This document shows, one piece after another, positions 46,078 through 56,600 of a stretch of 64,000 nt of DNA. The notes beneath the pieces were generated by a model, which was not told the DNA's origin, did no database searches, and worked only from the letters and a program-made list of their open reading frames with translations. Position 1 is the stretch's first letter. Each line of letters opens with the position of its first letter. Location of the stretch: contig NZ_CP080997.1 in the NCBI RefSeq assembly GCF_019645815.1, positions 4,716,880-4,780,879 of the forward strand. The letters are read 5' to 3'. The position numbers were made by a program, and so were the translations under genes. Origin of the DNA: Mycolicibacter heraklionensis (GTDB lineage Bacteria > Actinomycetota > Actinomycetes > Mycobacteriales > Mycobacteriaceae).

Positions 46078-46390
46078 GTTTTCCCTTCAGGTAAGGATTA
46101 GCTCTTGGCGGCTGACAGAGTCGTTAATTGCTAAGCCGTCGTTAAGGTAACAGAGCGCCAGCGACGACGGCAACCGCGCCGACATCGCAAACCTGGGAAC
46201 TTGTTGAAATGCCCGTGAACAGTGGGTTTCTGACCGGCGCCCCCGGTCAAATTGGACACGTGTCTAAATATGAAACGGATCACAGGAAAACTCAATCCGC
46301 TCACACTGACCGAAAAACTGTGAAATACATAGGCTTCCTGATATGTACCTGCGGGTCGAGGTTGAGCGGGCAGCTGATTAGGATTCCCGG
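46078..46390. promoter_or_regulatory. Divergent promoters of PGRS-5 and the GtrA gene
   Basis: Minus strand: -35 TTGCCG (46168-46173), 18 bp, -10 TACCTT (46144-46149), start near 46137, leader about 60 bases, as for PGRS-3 and -4; the shared downstream element reaches 46120. Plus strand: TAGGAT (46379-46384) ends 6 bases before the GTG at 46391, which could give a leaderless message. No gene is seen in between. Confidence 0.55.
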
Positions 46391-46801
46391 GTGGCCGAGA
46401 CAACACCCCGCCCCCTGCAGCTCTCGACGCAGGTGTGGCGTTTTCTGGTCACCGGGGCACTGTCGGCGGTAGTGGATTTCGGGCTGTACCTGCTGCTGTA
46501 CCTCAGGGCGGGTGTGCCGGTCGACATCGCCAAGGGGTGCAGCTTCGTCGCCGGGACCACCACCGCGTACCTGATCAACCGGCGGTGGACGTTTCAGTCC
46601 TCGGCTCACGCCGGGCGGTTCGTCGCGGTGATGGCGCTGTACGCGTTGACGTTCGCTGTCCAGGTGGGGATCAACCACCTGTGCCTGCAGCTACTGGACT
46701 ACCAGCGGTGGGCGCTGCCGGTGGCGTTCGTGGCGGCGCAGGGCACTGCCACCGTGATCAATTTCGTGGTGCAGCGGACGCTGATCTTCCGGGCGCGTTA
46801 G
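46391..46801 (+). CDS. GtrA-family membrane protein (Rv3789-like)
   Basis: This 136-residue protein has four predicted membrane spans and the GtrA pattern VWRFLVTGALSAVVDFGLYL, AGTTTAYLINRRWTF, and QGTATVINFVVQRTLIFR. It matches Rv3789 (121 aa), with a slightly longer N-terminus. Rv3789 has been proposed to help move decaprenyl-phospho-arabinose across the membrane or to recruit arabinogalactan enzymes; both fit the galactan genes 14 kb away. In M. tuberculosis dprE1 follows directly; here the gene is instead met tail to tail by PGRS-6, whose stop codon overlaps its own. The GTG at 46391 has no ribosome site, consistent with a leaderless start. Confidence 0.88.
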   Translation: MAETTPRPLQLSTQVWRFLVTGALSAVVDFGLYLLLYLRAGVPVDIAKGCSFVAGTTTAYLINRRWTFQSSAHAGRFVAVMALYALTFAVQVGINHLCLQLLDYQRWALPVAFVAAQGTATVINFVVQRTLIFRAR

Positions 46802-49800
46802 TTGAGCCCGGGAGGGCCGTTAAACCCCGTGTAGTGCTGGTTCTGGAGTACACCGCCACTGGAGAAGGTGATCGCGATATTTTCGCCGCCGCCACCGTTA
46901 CCGGCCGCACCGCCGGCACCGCCGTCGCCGCCGGTCACGCTGGAATCGATGATGCTGGAATTGGCGCTGCTCGACATGGAGGCGTAGCCGCCCAGACCGC
47001 CCCAACCGCCGCTACCGCCGGCACCGCCGGCACCGCCCGCAACAAATGAACTGTCGATGCTGCCGCCGGTGAGCGCCTGCAACTGGGCGTAACCGCCGCT
47101 ACCGCCGAAGTTGCCGGCGGTGCCGTCAGCCCCGGCGTTGCCGCCGGTCGCGGAACTGTCCGCGATAGAGCTGTTGGCGCCCTGCGCGGTGACTTCGGCA
47201 TAGCCGCCGGCCGCGGTGTCGGAGCCATTGCCGCCGACCGCCTGACTGTCGGTGATGACGCCCCCGCTTTGGGCGGAGATGTAGCCGTGCCTGCCGTCGC
47301 CTCCCGCCCCGGCGTTGCCGCCGGCGGCGTCGCTGCCGCTGACGCTGCTGCCGGTGCCGATGGCCTCTACCTGGGCCTGGCCGCCGCTGCCGCCGGCGGT
47401 TCCGTTGCCTCCGGTGGCATCACTGTCGGTGACGGTGCCGCTGTTGTTGGTGTAGATGGCGCCCTGGCCGCCGTCGTAGCCGACGACGCCGTTGCCGCCG
47501 CCGCCGTTGCCGCCGGTGCCGCTGCCGGTGGCGTCGCCGCCGTTCTCGGCCTTCACCGCCCCGAGGCCGCCCTGGCCGCCGGTGCCCGCGTTGCTGGCCG
47601 AGCCACCCTTCCCGCCGGTCGCGTCACCGTTGGCCGCCGCGCCGCTGTAGCCCGCCACCGCACCGGAGCCGCCTGCGCCGCCGGTGCTTCCGGCACCCGA
47701 CGCGTCGCCGCCGCTACCGCCTTGGCCGGTGCCGTCGGCACTCCCGGCGCCGGTGGCACCCACCCCGCCGAGGCCGCCCGTGCCGCCGTGGCCACCGTCG
47801 GTGGCGTTACCGCCGTTGCCGCCGTGGGCAACACCGGTCGCGTCGCCGCTCCAGCCCTGGATCCAGCCCTGGCCGCCGTCACCGCCGACGCTGCCGGTGC
47901 CGGTGCCTGAGCCGCCGTTGCCGCCGAGCGCGCCCACGCCGGTTCCTGTCGCGCTGCCGCCGGTGTCGCCCCACAGTTGTACGCCACCGCCGAGCCCGCC
48001 GTGACCGCCGTCGATCCCGTCGCCTCCGGTGCCGCCCTGAGCCGTGCCGGCGGCGGTGCTGCCGGCGCTCAATGCCAAGACGTTGCTGTCGCCCCCGTTG
48101 CCGCCGGTGCCGGCATTGCCGAGACCACCGTGGCCGCCGATCGCCGCCGCGCCGGTGACGCTGCCGCCGTCCCTGCTGATGATGGAGCCGTAGCCGCCGT
48201 TACCCCCGGTGCCGCCATTGACGCCGTCGTGGCCGTTGCCGCCGATGGCGTTGCCACTGGCCGTACTGCCGTCACCGAGGGCCCCCAACGCGGCGGTGCC
48301 GCCGTCGCCGCCGTTGCCGGTGCCGATCCCGTTACCGCCGTTGCCCCCGAGCGCAGATCCGCTGGCACTGCTGCCGGTTCCGGAGACCAGGGCCTCGGCG
48401 AACCCGCCGGCGCCGCCGGCGCCGCCAGTGTCGGTGGTGGTGGCGTCCCCGCCCTTGCCGCCGTTGCCGCCGGTCGCGGTACCGGTCAGCGTTCCGCCGG
48501 ACTCGGCTGTGCTGGCGGCACTACCTGCGCCGCCGCCACCGCCGCCGCCGAGGCCGGCCGCGGTCGCCGTTCCGATGCCGCCGGCGCCCCCCGCACCGGC
48601 GATCCCGGCCGCCGCGGCTGTCCCGTAGGTGTCGCCGGCGCCGCCGGTGCCGCCCGCGCCGCCGTTGCCGGCGGCACCGCCGTCGGCACCCAGGCCGCCG
48701 GTGCCACCTGTTCCCCCGGTGCCGCCGGACCACAGTTGGCCCATCAAAAGGTTGATGACCTTGCCGCCGCCACCGGCACCGCCGACACCGCCGGTCCCGC
48801 CCGCTCCGCCGTTACCGCCATCGATGCCGTGCCCGCCGGCACCGCCGTCGCCGCCGGTGCCCCCGCGACCGGCGCTGCTGGAGCTGTCCGCCGTGCCGCC
48901 CTCGCCGCCCGCACCGCCGAGGCCGCCCGCTCCACCGACACCGTTAGCGCCGTCCTGACCGCCGCCGACTCCGCCGGCGCCCGCCGCCCCGGCATTACCG
49001 CCCGCACCGCCGTTACCACCGGTGCCGCCGGTGCCCCCAGCGCCGGTGTTGTCCCCGCCGGCACCACCGGTTCCGCCGACACCCCCGGCCCCACCGTTGC
49101 CGCCCTGACCGCCGCCGTGGCCGTCGATACCCGCGCCGCCGGCACCACCATGGCCGCCGTTGCCGGCCGCACCACCGTTGCTGCCGGTGCCCGGTGCGGT
49201 GCCACTGTCGGCGCCGGCGGTACCGGTGGCCCCCTCGCCACCGGCACCGCCGTTCCCTCCGACTCCCCCGAGGCCGTTCTGGCCGACCGAACCGGTCAGC
49301 CCCATCAATCCGCCACGACCGCCTTGGCCCGCAAGCCCGGCCGCACCGCCATTGCCACCATCACCGCCGTCGGCGGCGAGGTCGCCGAGGCCGCCATTGC
49401 CGCCGGCGCCACCCTGGCCACCGTTGCCGCCCAGGCCCCCGTCACCGAACAACAACCCGGCCTTACCACCGTGCCCACCGAGGCCACCGGCGCCACCGTT
49501 GTCGCCGTCACCGCCGGCGCCGTTCGCACCGGCCGAGCCGTTGGTGCCAGCACCGCCCGCACCACCGTTACCACCGAAGCTCCACCACGACACCGAATCG
49601 CCGCCGTTGCCGCCGGAACCACCGGCGTCACCACCCGCACCACCGGCACCGCCCGTACCGAGCAGCCAGCCGCCCAGGCCGCCGTTACCGCCGCTGCCGG
49701 CGCCCACACCGGCGCCGCCGGCACCACCATTGCCGAACAACCCGGCATCCCCACCATTGCCGCCGCCGGCACCCGCGCCGCCGTCGCCGAACAGCCAGCC

Positions 49801-50286
49801 ACCGGCCGTTCCGTCGACGCCGGCATTGTCCACCGTCAGGCCATCGAGACCGTTGCCGATCAGATCGCGGCCGGTCAGCTGGGTCGAGAAGTCATTCATC
49901 GGGTCCAGCCACCAGGCGTTGCCGGGGTCTGCGATCAGGCCCTGCATGTCCTGCCAGGCCGGCAGATACATGTCCGCCTGGTAGATCAGCGGCAGGTCGG
50001 CGTTGATGACAGCAAAGAAGTCCGGGCTGGCGAACGCGGTCTGCAGCATCCCCCAGACATCGCCGAAGAGCGCCTCGGCGGAGCCCCCCAGGGTGTCGAA
50101 CGAGCCATCGCCGATGAACCCGAACGCGTCGAGGTCACCTAAGAAATCGTCGATCACATCCGCCTGGGCGGGCGGTGGGACGGCGAGCGGGGCCATTCCG
50201 AACGCCAGGAAGGCGCCCACCGCGCTACCAGCGCTGATGATCCGCCTGGTGCGACGACCCGCGGATGTGTCCGGACGAGCGGACAT
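46798..50286 (-). CDS. PGRS-6: 1,162-residue secreted glycine-rich protein
   Basis: The ATG follows a strong GGGGAGG. The signal peptide is residues 1-42 (RRTRRIISAGSAVGAFLAFG, then PPPAQA). Its head differs from PGRS-3/4/5: DDFLGDLDAFGF, then ADLPLIYQADMYLPAWQDMQ, then GRDLIGNGLDGL, a close relative of the PE_PGRS GRPLIGNGANG motif, then WLFGDGGAG. GGxGG repeats run to about residue 580, followed by a seven-Gly run (about 48530-48550). The remaining 580 residues are a TGG-repeat region with units such as GSxASGSAxGGNGG and VTDSDATGGNG. It ends QHYTGFNGPPGLN. The stop overlaps the GtrA stop, and no terminator is seen. Probably a surface protein; function unknown. Confidence 0.87.
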   Translation of the reverse strand: MSARPDTSAGRRTRRIISAGSAVGAFLAFGMAPLAVPPPAQADVIDDFLGDLDAFGFIGDGSFDTLGGSAEALFGDVWGMLQTAFASPDFFAVINADLPLIYQADMYLPAWQDMQGLIADPGNAWWLDPMNDFSTQLTGRDLIGNGLDGLTVDNAGVDGTAGGWLFGDGGAGAGGGNGGDAGLFGNGGAGGAGVGAGSGGNGGLGGWLLGTGGAGGAGGDAGGSGGNGGDSVSWWSFGGNGGAGGAGTNGSAGANGAGGDGDNGGAGGLGGHGGKAGLLFGDGGLGGNGGQGGAGGNGGLGDLAADGGDGGNGGAAGLAGQGGRGGLMGLTGSVGQNGLGGVGGNGGAGGEGATGTAGADSGTAPGTGSNGGAAGNGGHGGAGGAGIDGHGGGQGGNGGAGGVGGTGGAGGDNTGAGGTGGTGGNGGAGGNAGAAGAGGVGGGQDGANGVGGAGGLGGAGGEGGTADSSSSAGRGGTGGDGGAGGHGIDGGNGGAGGTGGVGGAGGGGKVINLLMGQLWSGGTGGTGGTGGLGADGGAAGNGGAGGTGGAGDTYGTAAAAGIAGAGGAGGIGTATAAGLGGGGGGGAGSAASTAESGGTLTGTATGGNGGKGGDATTTDTGGAGGAGGFAEALVSGTGSSASGSALGGNGGNGIGTGNGGDGGTAALGALGDGSTASGNAIGGNGHDGVNGGTGGNGGYGSIISRDGGSVTGAAAIGGHGGLGNAGTGGNGGDSNVLALSAGSTAAGTAQGGTGGDGIDGGHGGLGGGVQLWGDTGGSATGTGVGALGGNGGSGTGTGSVGGDGGQGWIQGWSGDATGVAHGGNGGNATDGGHGGTGGLGGVGATGAGSADGTGQGGSGGDASGAGSTGGAGGSGAVAGYSGAAANGDATGGKGGSASNAGTGGQGGLGAVKAENGGDATGSGTGGNGGGGNGVVGYDGGQGAIYTNNSGTVTDSDATGGNGTAGGSGGQAQVEAIGTGSSVSGSDAAGGNAGAGGDGRHGYISAQSGGVITDSQAVGGNGSDTAAGGYAEVTAQGANSSIADSSATGGNAGADGTAGNFGGSGGYAQLQALTGGSIDSSFVAGGAGGAGGSGGWGGLGGYASMSSSANSSIIDSSVTGGDGGAGGAAGNGGGGENIAITFSSGGVLQNQHYTGFNGPPGLN

Positions 50287-50653
50287 GGCGACCTCCCCAT
50301 GAACGGCGGCTAACCGTCGCTAACTTAATGCTTACGTTAATGCTGTTCTTGCCTTAGTCAACACTGGCTTTAATAAAGTGGTTTCAGTCCGATTAATTGC
50401 AACCGGGCGGGCTGTCGACTACCCGAGCCGCGCTGACCACGACTTTGATGCGCTAACTACCGGGTTTCAGCTGCCAGATTCCCCAGGGCGCCGGGAGGCG
50501 ACGCCCCTTCCAGGCGCGGCGGACACGACAACGTCCCGCGCCCGGCGGGCAAAAAATCTCAGAAATAATTAAGCCTGTTCGGTGACCGGTGGCATCCGAA
50601 CGCCACCGCGGCCCGGTCGAAAGACCGGGCCGCGGGGACTGGGCGAGTGGGGC
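50287..50653 (-). promoter_or_regulatory. PGRS-6 promoter region; no gene seen
   Basis: Minus strand: -35 TTGACT (50356-50361), 16 bp, -10 TAACGT (50334-50339), predicting a start near 50327 and a leader of about 40 bases. A TTAACG, then AAGCATTAA, sequence weakly recalls the element upstream of PGRS-3/4/5. The right part holds the PGRS-7 terminator. Confidence 0.5.
50606..50635 (-). terminator. Terminator of PGRS-7
   Basis: A perfect 13-bp GC-rich stem (50606-50618 with 50623-50635) closed by a GAAA tetraloop, 18 bases after the PGRS-7 stop. Its arm shares CGGCCCGGTC with the PGRS-4 terminator. Confidence 0.7.
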
Positions 50654-53600
50654 TTACGGATTGTCCGCGCCGTTGGTCCCGTGAACAGTCTGGTTGCTGT
50701 TCGGGTTAGGCCACCCCGGGTTTTCACCGTTGTTGACCGCATAGACGTCGGCCTCGCCACCAGCACCACCGGTGTGACCGCTGCCGCCTTCGCCGCCGCT
50801 CCCACCGACGACCGTGTTGTTGTTGGCGGTCGGGTTATCGCCGGGACTCCCGGCGCTGGTCAGCGCGGCTCCGATGTTGCCGTCAGCGCCGGCGCCGCCG
50901 GTACCGCCGGCACTGCCCTTGCCACCGTCGCCACCGGTGGCGTCGCCACCGACAGCCGTGGTGTTCTCACCCAGTGCGGTGATCCGGCTGGTTCCGGCGT
51001 TGCCGCCCTGGCCGCCATCCCCTTCGCCGCCGGTACCGCCGTGAGATGTGCCGCCGGCCACCGCGTTGGCCCCGCCGGCGGCAATGCTGGCCTTGCCGCC
51101 ATTGCCGCCGGTGCCGCCGCCACTGGCCGCGCCGCCGTCGCCTCCGGTCGACGTACCGCTTGCCGTCCCGCCGGGACCGCCGAGGGCGGGGTCACCGAAC
51201 CCGTCCGTGGTCTTGGAGCTCTGAATGTCCGAGCTTCCGCCGTTGCCGCCGTGGCTCCCGTTCCCGGTGGCTTGGCCGCCGGATCCGCCGGTGGACACAC
51301 CGTAGGAGTTGCCGCCGGGGCCGTTGGACTCCAACTCACCCCAGGAACCCTTGCCGCCGACGCCGCCGTCACTGCCCGCGCCACCGACGCCGCCGGTCGC
51401 GGTGGCGGTGTTGCCGCCCCCACCGACCGTGCCGCCCGCAACGTCGACGATCAGCTGACCGCTGCCGCCGTCGCCGCCGATTCCGGTGTTGGAGCCGTCC
51501 CCGCCGACGCCGCCGAAGGCGCTGCCGGTGATGCTGCTGCCGGCACCGGTCGCCGCGGCCAGACCGAAGCCACCGAGACCGCCATGTCCGCCGTCGGTAC
51601 CGATTCCGCCCGTACCGCCCGTGACGGTGGTGTCGGTGATCGTGGCGCCGTTGGTAACGGCGATGTTGGCCGCACCACCTCCGCCGCCGGTACCGCCGTT
51701 GTCGTCGCCGACGCCGGCGTTGCCGGCGGTGACCTGGCTGCCCGCCACCGCGCTGCCGGTTCCGTCGGCGCTGATGCCGGCGGCGCCGCCGGTGGCGGTG
51801 GTGTTGCTGTTCCCGGCTGCGGCGTGGCTGTCGGAGATGGTGGCGCCGTTGGTGGCCTGCACCAGAGTGTTCCCGCCGTTGTGGCCGGCTGCGCCGTCCC
51901 CGCCGGTGGCGCTGCTGTTGGTGATGACGTCGCCGCCGGTGGTCACCGTGTTGGGGTCACCGGCGAAGACCTGCGCCCGGCCACCCTGCCCGCCGTTGAC
52001 CCCGTTGGCGCTGTCACCGCCGTGGCCGGCGGTCGCAGTGCTGTTCTGGATGGTGTCGTCGGCGGCGTTGGTCTGCACGTAGGCCTGACCACCAGCACCG
52101 CCGGCCTTGCCCGCGCTGCCCGCACCACCGTCGCCACCGGTGGAGCTGCCGTTGGTGACGGTGCTGTTCTCGGCCAGCGCACGGACCCAACCCAGGCCGC
52201 CGTCGCCGCCCTTGCTGCCCGTGCCGTCACCGTCACCGCCATTGCCGGCTCGGCCGGTACCGCTGGCGTAGGTCCCATCACCCAAAGCGGCCACCTGGCC
52301 GTTCTGGCCATTGCCACCGGTGCCGCCGTTGAGGCCGTCACCGCCGTTACCGCCGTGGCCGGTGCCGCTGGCCTCCGCACCGATCCCGCCGGCGTTGATG
52401 CTGCCGTAGCTGCCGTTGCCGCCGGTGCCCCCGCCGGTGGCGTCGCCACCGTTGCCGGCGATCGCGGTGCCGTGGGCGCTACCGCCAGGCCCGCCCAGGC
52501 CGCTGTGCGCCTCGCCGGCGTCGATACCGGCGTTACCGCCGTTGCCGCCCTTGCTGCCGGCATCGGTCGCGGTGCCACCGGTACCACCGGTCGCCTGACC
52601 GTACGACGTGCCGCCGGAGTGCGCCTCGACGCCACCCAGGCCACCCTTGCCGCCGGTGCCACCGTTGTTGCCGGCACCGCCGGAGCCGCCCGTGGCGGTG
52701 GTGCCGTCCGGGTTGCCGGCGTCGGCGGTGACCTTGCCGCCATCAGTCGCCGAGATGTAGGCGGTGTTGCCCGCACCACCGGTACCGGCATTGCCGGCAC
52801 CGCCGTTGCCGCCGGTCGCGCTACCAGTGGCCGCACTGCCCGCGCCGTCGGCGTTGACAGTTCCGAGCCCGCCGGCACCACCGGTACCGCCATTGCTGCC
52901 GTCACCACCGGCACCACCCTGGGCGGCGCCGCCGTCCACACTGCCCCCGTTCGTGGCGCCGACGAGCGCCACGCCACCAGTACCACCGACACCACCGTTG
53001 GCGTCACCGGCACCGGCTTTGCCACCGGTGGCGGTGCTGTTGTCGACGGTGCTGTTCGCGCCGTCGGCCGACACCGTCGCGTTTCCACCAGTGGCGGTAG
53101 CGCTGTTGTGGCCGCCGATCGCGTGGCTGTCGGAGATCGCGCCGCCGTTGGTGGCACTCACCGTGGCATAACCGCCCAGACCCGCGGCACCACCGTCACT
53201 TCCGATGGCGGAGCTGTTGGTGATGGTCCCGTTGATGGCCTCAACCTGACCGATCCCGCCATTGACGGTGCTGCTGGCGTCGCCACCGATCGCGGTGCTG
53301 CCGGAGATGTGGCCGCCGCTGGCGGGGTCACCCAAGGTCCCGGAGAACACGTACGCCTGGCCACCGGTTGCGTTGGTGGCGTTGACACCACCGACGCCGG
53401 ACCCACCGTCACCGCCCGTCGCCGTGCTGTCGGTGGCCGTGCTGCCATCCGCATTCGCCACGATCCGGCCCTGACCGCCGGTCCCACCGTGGCCGCCGTT
53501 AGTCGCCGAGCCGCCGTCACCGCCAGTGGCGGTACCAGAGGCCGCGCTGTCCACACCGAAGGCCTGGATGTTGCCGATGGTGCCGGCGCCACCCACACTG

Positions 53601-56600
53601 CCGACACCGGTGCCGTCGCCGCCGTCGCCGCTGCTCGCCGCGCCGCTGGCCTGTGCCCCGGCCGCGAAGGCACCCACCTGACCGGCGCTGCCGTTGCCGC
53701 CGACACCACCGCTGAGCCCGGCGCCGCCAGCGCCGCCGGTCGCGGTGCCGTCGGCGACCGCACCAGCTCCGCCGGCGACCACGCTGCCGGTGCCGCCGCT
53801 GCCACCCTTGCCGCCGCCGGTGGCGTCGCCGCCGTTGCCGCCGTTCGCGGTGCCGCTGGCTGAACCGTCATTGCCGCCGATACCGGTCCGGACAAAGCCG
53901 CCCTGAATGTTGCCGCTGCCGCCCTTGCCGCCGACACTGCCGACACCGTCAGCATTGCCACCGGTGCCACCGTGGCCGTCACCGGCCGCGCTGCCCCCGG
54001 TGCCGCCCTCCACACCGGCAGTCACGGCCGAGTAGCCACCGGCACCACCGGCGCCACCAGCGGTGGCGTTGCCGCCCGAGCCGCCCGTCGCGGTACCCGC
54101 AGTGACACTGCCGCCCAAGGCAGCCGCGACATCAGCGTCCGAGCCGACACCACCGACGCTGCCGGCGCCATCCGCCGTTCCGCCCTGACCGCCGGTAGCC
54201 GCACCGGTGTTGACGGTGCTGGTGGGGCCGTCGGCAACAATCCTGCCGGCGCCGCCCGCACCGCCGACACCACCGTTGGTGCCGGCACCGCCGGCACCGC
54301 CGACGGCGTCACCATCGGTAACCGAGGCTCCGTTACTGGCACTCACGGTGGCAGCACCACCGGCGCCGCCGCTGGTCCCGGAACCGGCGGCACCGCCGAC
54401 GAGACTGCTGCCCGCGACGCTGCCGCCGGTGGTAGCCGTCACCGTGGCGCTGCCACCGGCACCGCCGACACTGGCCTCACCACCGGCAAGGGTGGTGTCC
54501 ACGACGGAGCTTCCGTTGTCGTGGAGCTCGACCTTCACCAAACCGCCGGCGAAGCCGTCCGTGCCGTTGCCGCCCGTCGCGGTGACGTTGCTGACGGTCG
54601 CATCGTCATAGACCAGGAAGTTGCTGGTGCCGCCCGACGCCGCAGAGGTGACGTAACCGGCACCGCCGTCACCACCGTTGGCGTGGCTGTTGAGGATCTG
54701 TGCGCCCTCACCGATTGCCTGCAGGGAGCCCCGGCCGCCACCCGCACCGGCGAGACCGTCGTGACCGTCGCCGCCCGCGCCGCCCGTGGCGGTTCCGGTG
54801 ACTGTGCTGTTCACACCCGAGGCCTGCAGCCAGCCGGTGCTGCCGCCGCCGCCGGTGTTGCCCGCGCCCAGGCCGTCGCCGGCGTCGCCGCCTTTGCCGA
54901 TGCCCGAGGCGTAGGACCCGTCGGCGGTCGCGGCCACCTGACCGGTGCCGGCAGCCCGGGCGTCGCCGCCGGTCCCGCCGTCGAGACCGCTGCCGCCGTT
55001 GGCGCCGAACGCGCTGCCGTGTGCTTCCGCACCGACGCCGTTGCTCAGCACGACTGCCAGGCCGCCGTTGCCGCCCGTGCCGCCGCCGGTGGCGTCGCCG
55101 CCGTCACCGCCGGTGGCGTCACCGGTCGCGGTGCCGCCCACCGGGCCGCCATATCCGGCCTGGACCCAGCCGCCGCTGCCGTCACCGCCGACGCTGTTCT
55201 CACCGGTGGCGTTGCCGCCGTTGCCGCCGACGCTGTCGCCCGTGGCGCTGCCGTATGCGGTGGCGTTGGTCGAACCCTCGGCCCCGGCGCCGCCCTGGCC
55301 GCCGTCGATACCGTCGCCGCCGTTGCCGCCGGTTCCGGTGCCGCTGGCCGAGCTGTTCGTGCCCGTTGCCTCGACGGCGCCTCGTCCGCCTGCGCCACCG
55401 ATGCCACCCGTTCCGGCACCGCCCGTGCCGCCGTAGGCGCTACCGGTTGCGGTGCTGCCCGTGCCATCGGCCAGTACCGCGGCCTCGCCACCGGCCCCAC
55501 CGACACCGCCGTCGGTGCCGATGCCGCCGGCGCCGCCGTAGGCGTAGGCGTCGGTGATCACACCGCCGTTGGTGGCGGCGATGGTGGCCGCACCACCAAC
55601 GCCATCCGTGCCGGGAACCGAGAAGAGGCTGAAGAACCCGCCGCGAGCAAAGTCGCTGCCGCCGTTGCCGCCACCGCCGTTGCCACCACCGCCGTTGCCG
55701 CCTTCGACGTGGCTGTTGGTGATGTTGCTGCCGTTCTCGGCGTTGATCGACGCATCGCCACCGGCCGCCGTGGCCGAAGCATTGCCACCGGTCGCCGAAC
55801 TCGATCCGACCGTGCTGCCGTCGATGGCGGACACCGATGCCGACCCGCCAGCGCCACCGTCACCGCCGTTACCGCCGGTGATCTGAGTGTCGGTGACCTC
55901 GCTCTGGCTGGCGTACACCGTTGCCGACCCGCCGGCGCCGCCGTCACCGCCGTTGCCGCCGGTGAGTTCAGTGCCGGTGACGGAGCCGCCCGTGTCGACG
56001 TTCACGGTGGCGCTGCCACCCTCGCCGCCGTTACCGGCGTTGCCGCCCACGAGCGTCACGTCGGTGACCGTGACGCCTGCGCCGTCAGCGTTGATGACAG
56101 CCGCACCGCCCGCATAGCTGTCGCCGCCATTACCGCCGGTGACGGAGCTGCCGGTGATCGCGGCCCCGTTGGTCGCGGCCAGGGTGGCATCGCCACCCGC
56201 GCCACCGTTGCCGGCGTTACCGCCGGTGATGCTGCCGCCCGTGATGGTGCTGGTCGCGTCGACAATGACGTTAGCCGCGCCGCCCGCGTAGTCCGCCGTG
56301 GCATTACCGCCGGTGATCTCCACGTTTTCCACGGTGCCGTCGATGACGAGGGTGGCGACACCACCGGTCAGTCCGGGAGCCCCGGGACCGCTGACAGTGC
56401 CGTTCGCGCCGTCGCCGCCCTTACCACCGGTCACCGTGGAGCCGCTGGTGGATCCGGTGCCGCCCACGTAGGCACCGCCACCACCACCGCCGCCACCACC
56501 GCCGTAGCCGATGTCGCCGGAGCCCTGGTAGCCCACGCCACCGACGCCGCCGTCACCGCCGAACGCTCCGGCGCCGACCGCCGCACCGGTGCCACCGACG

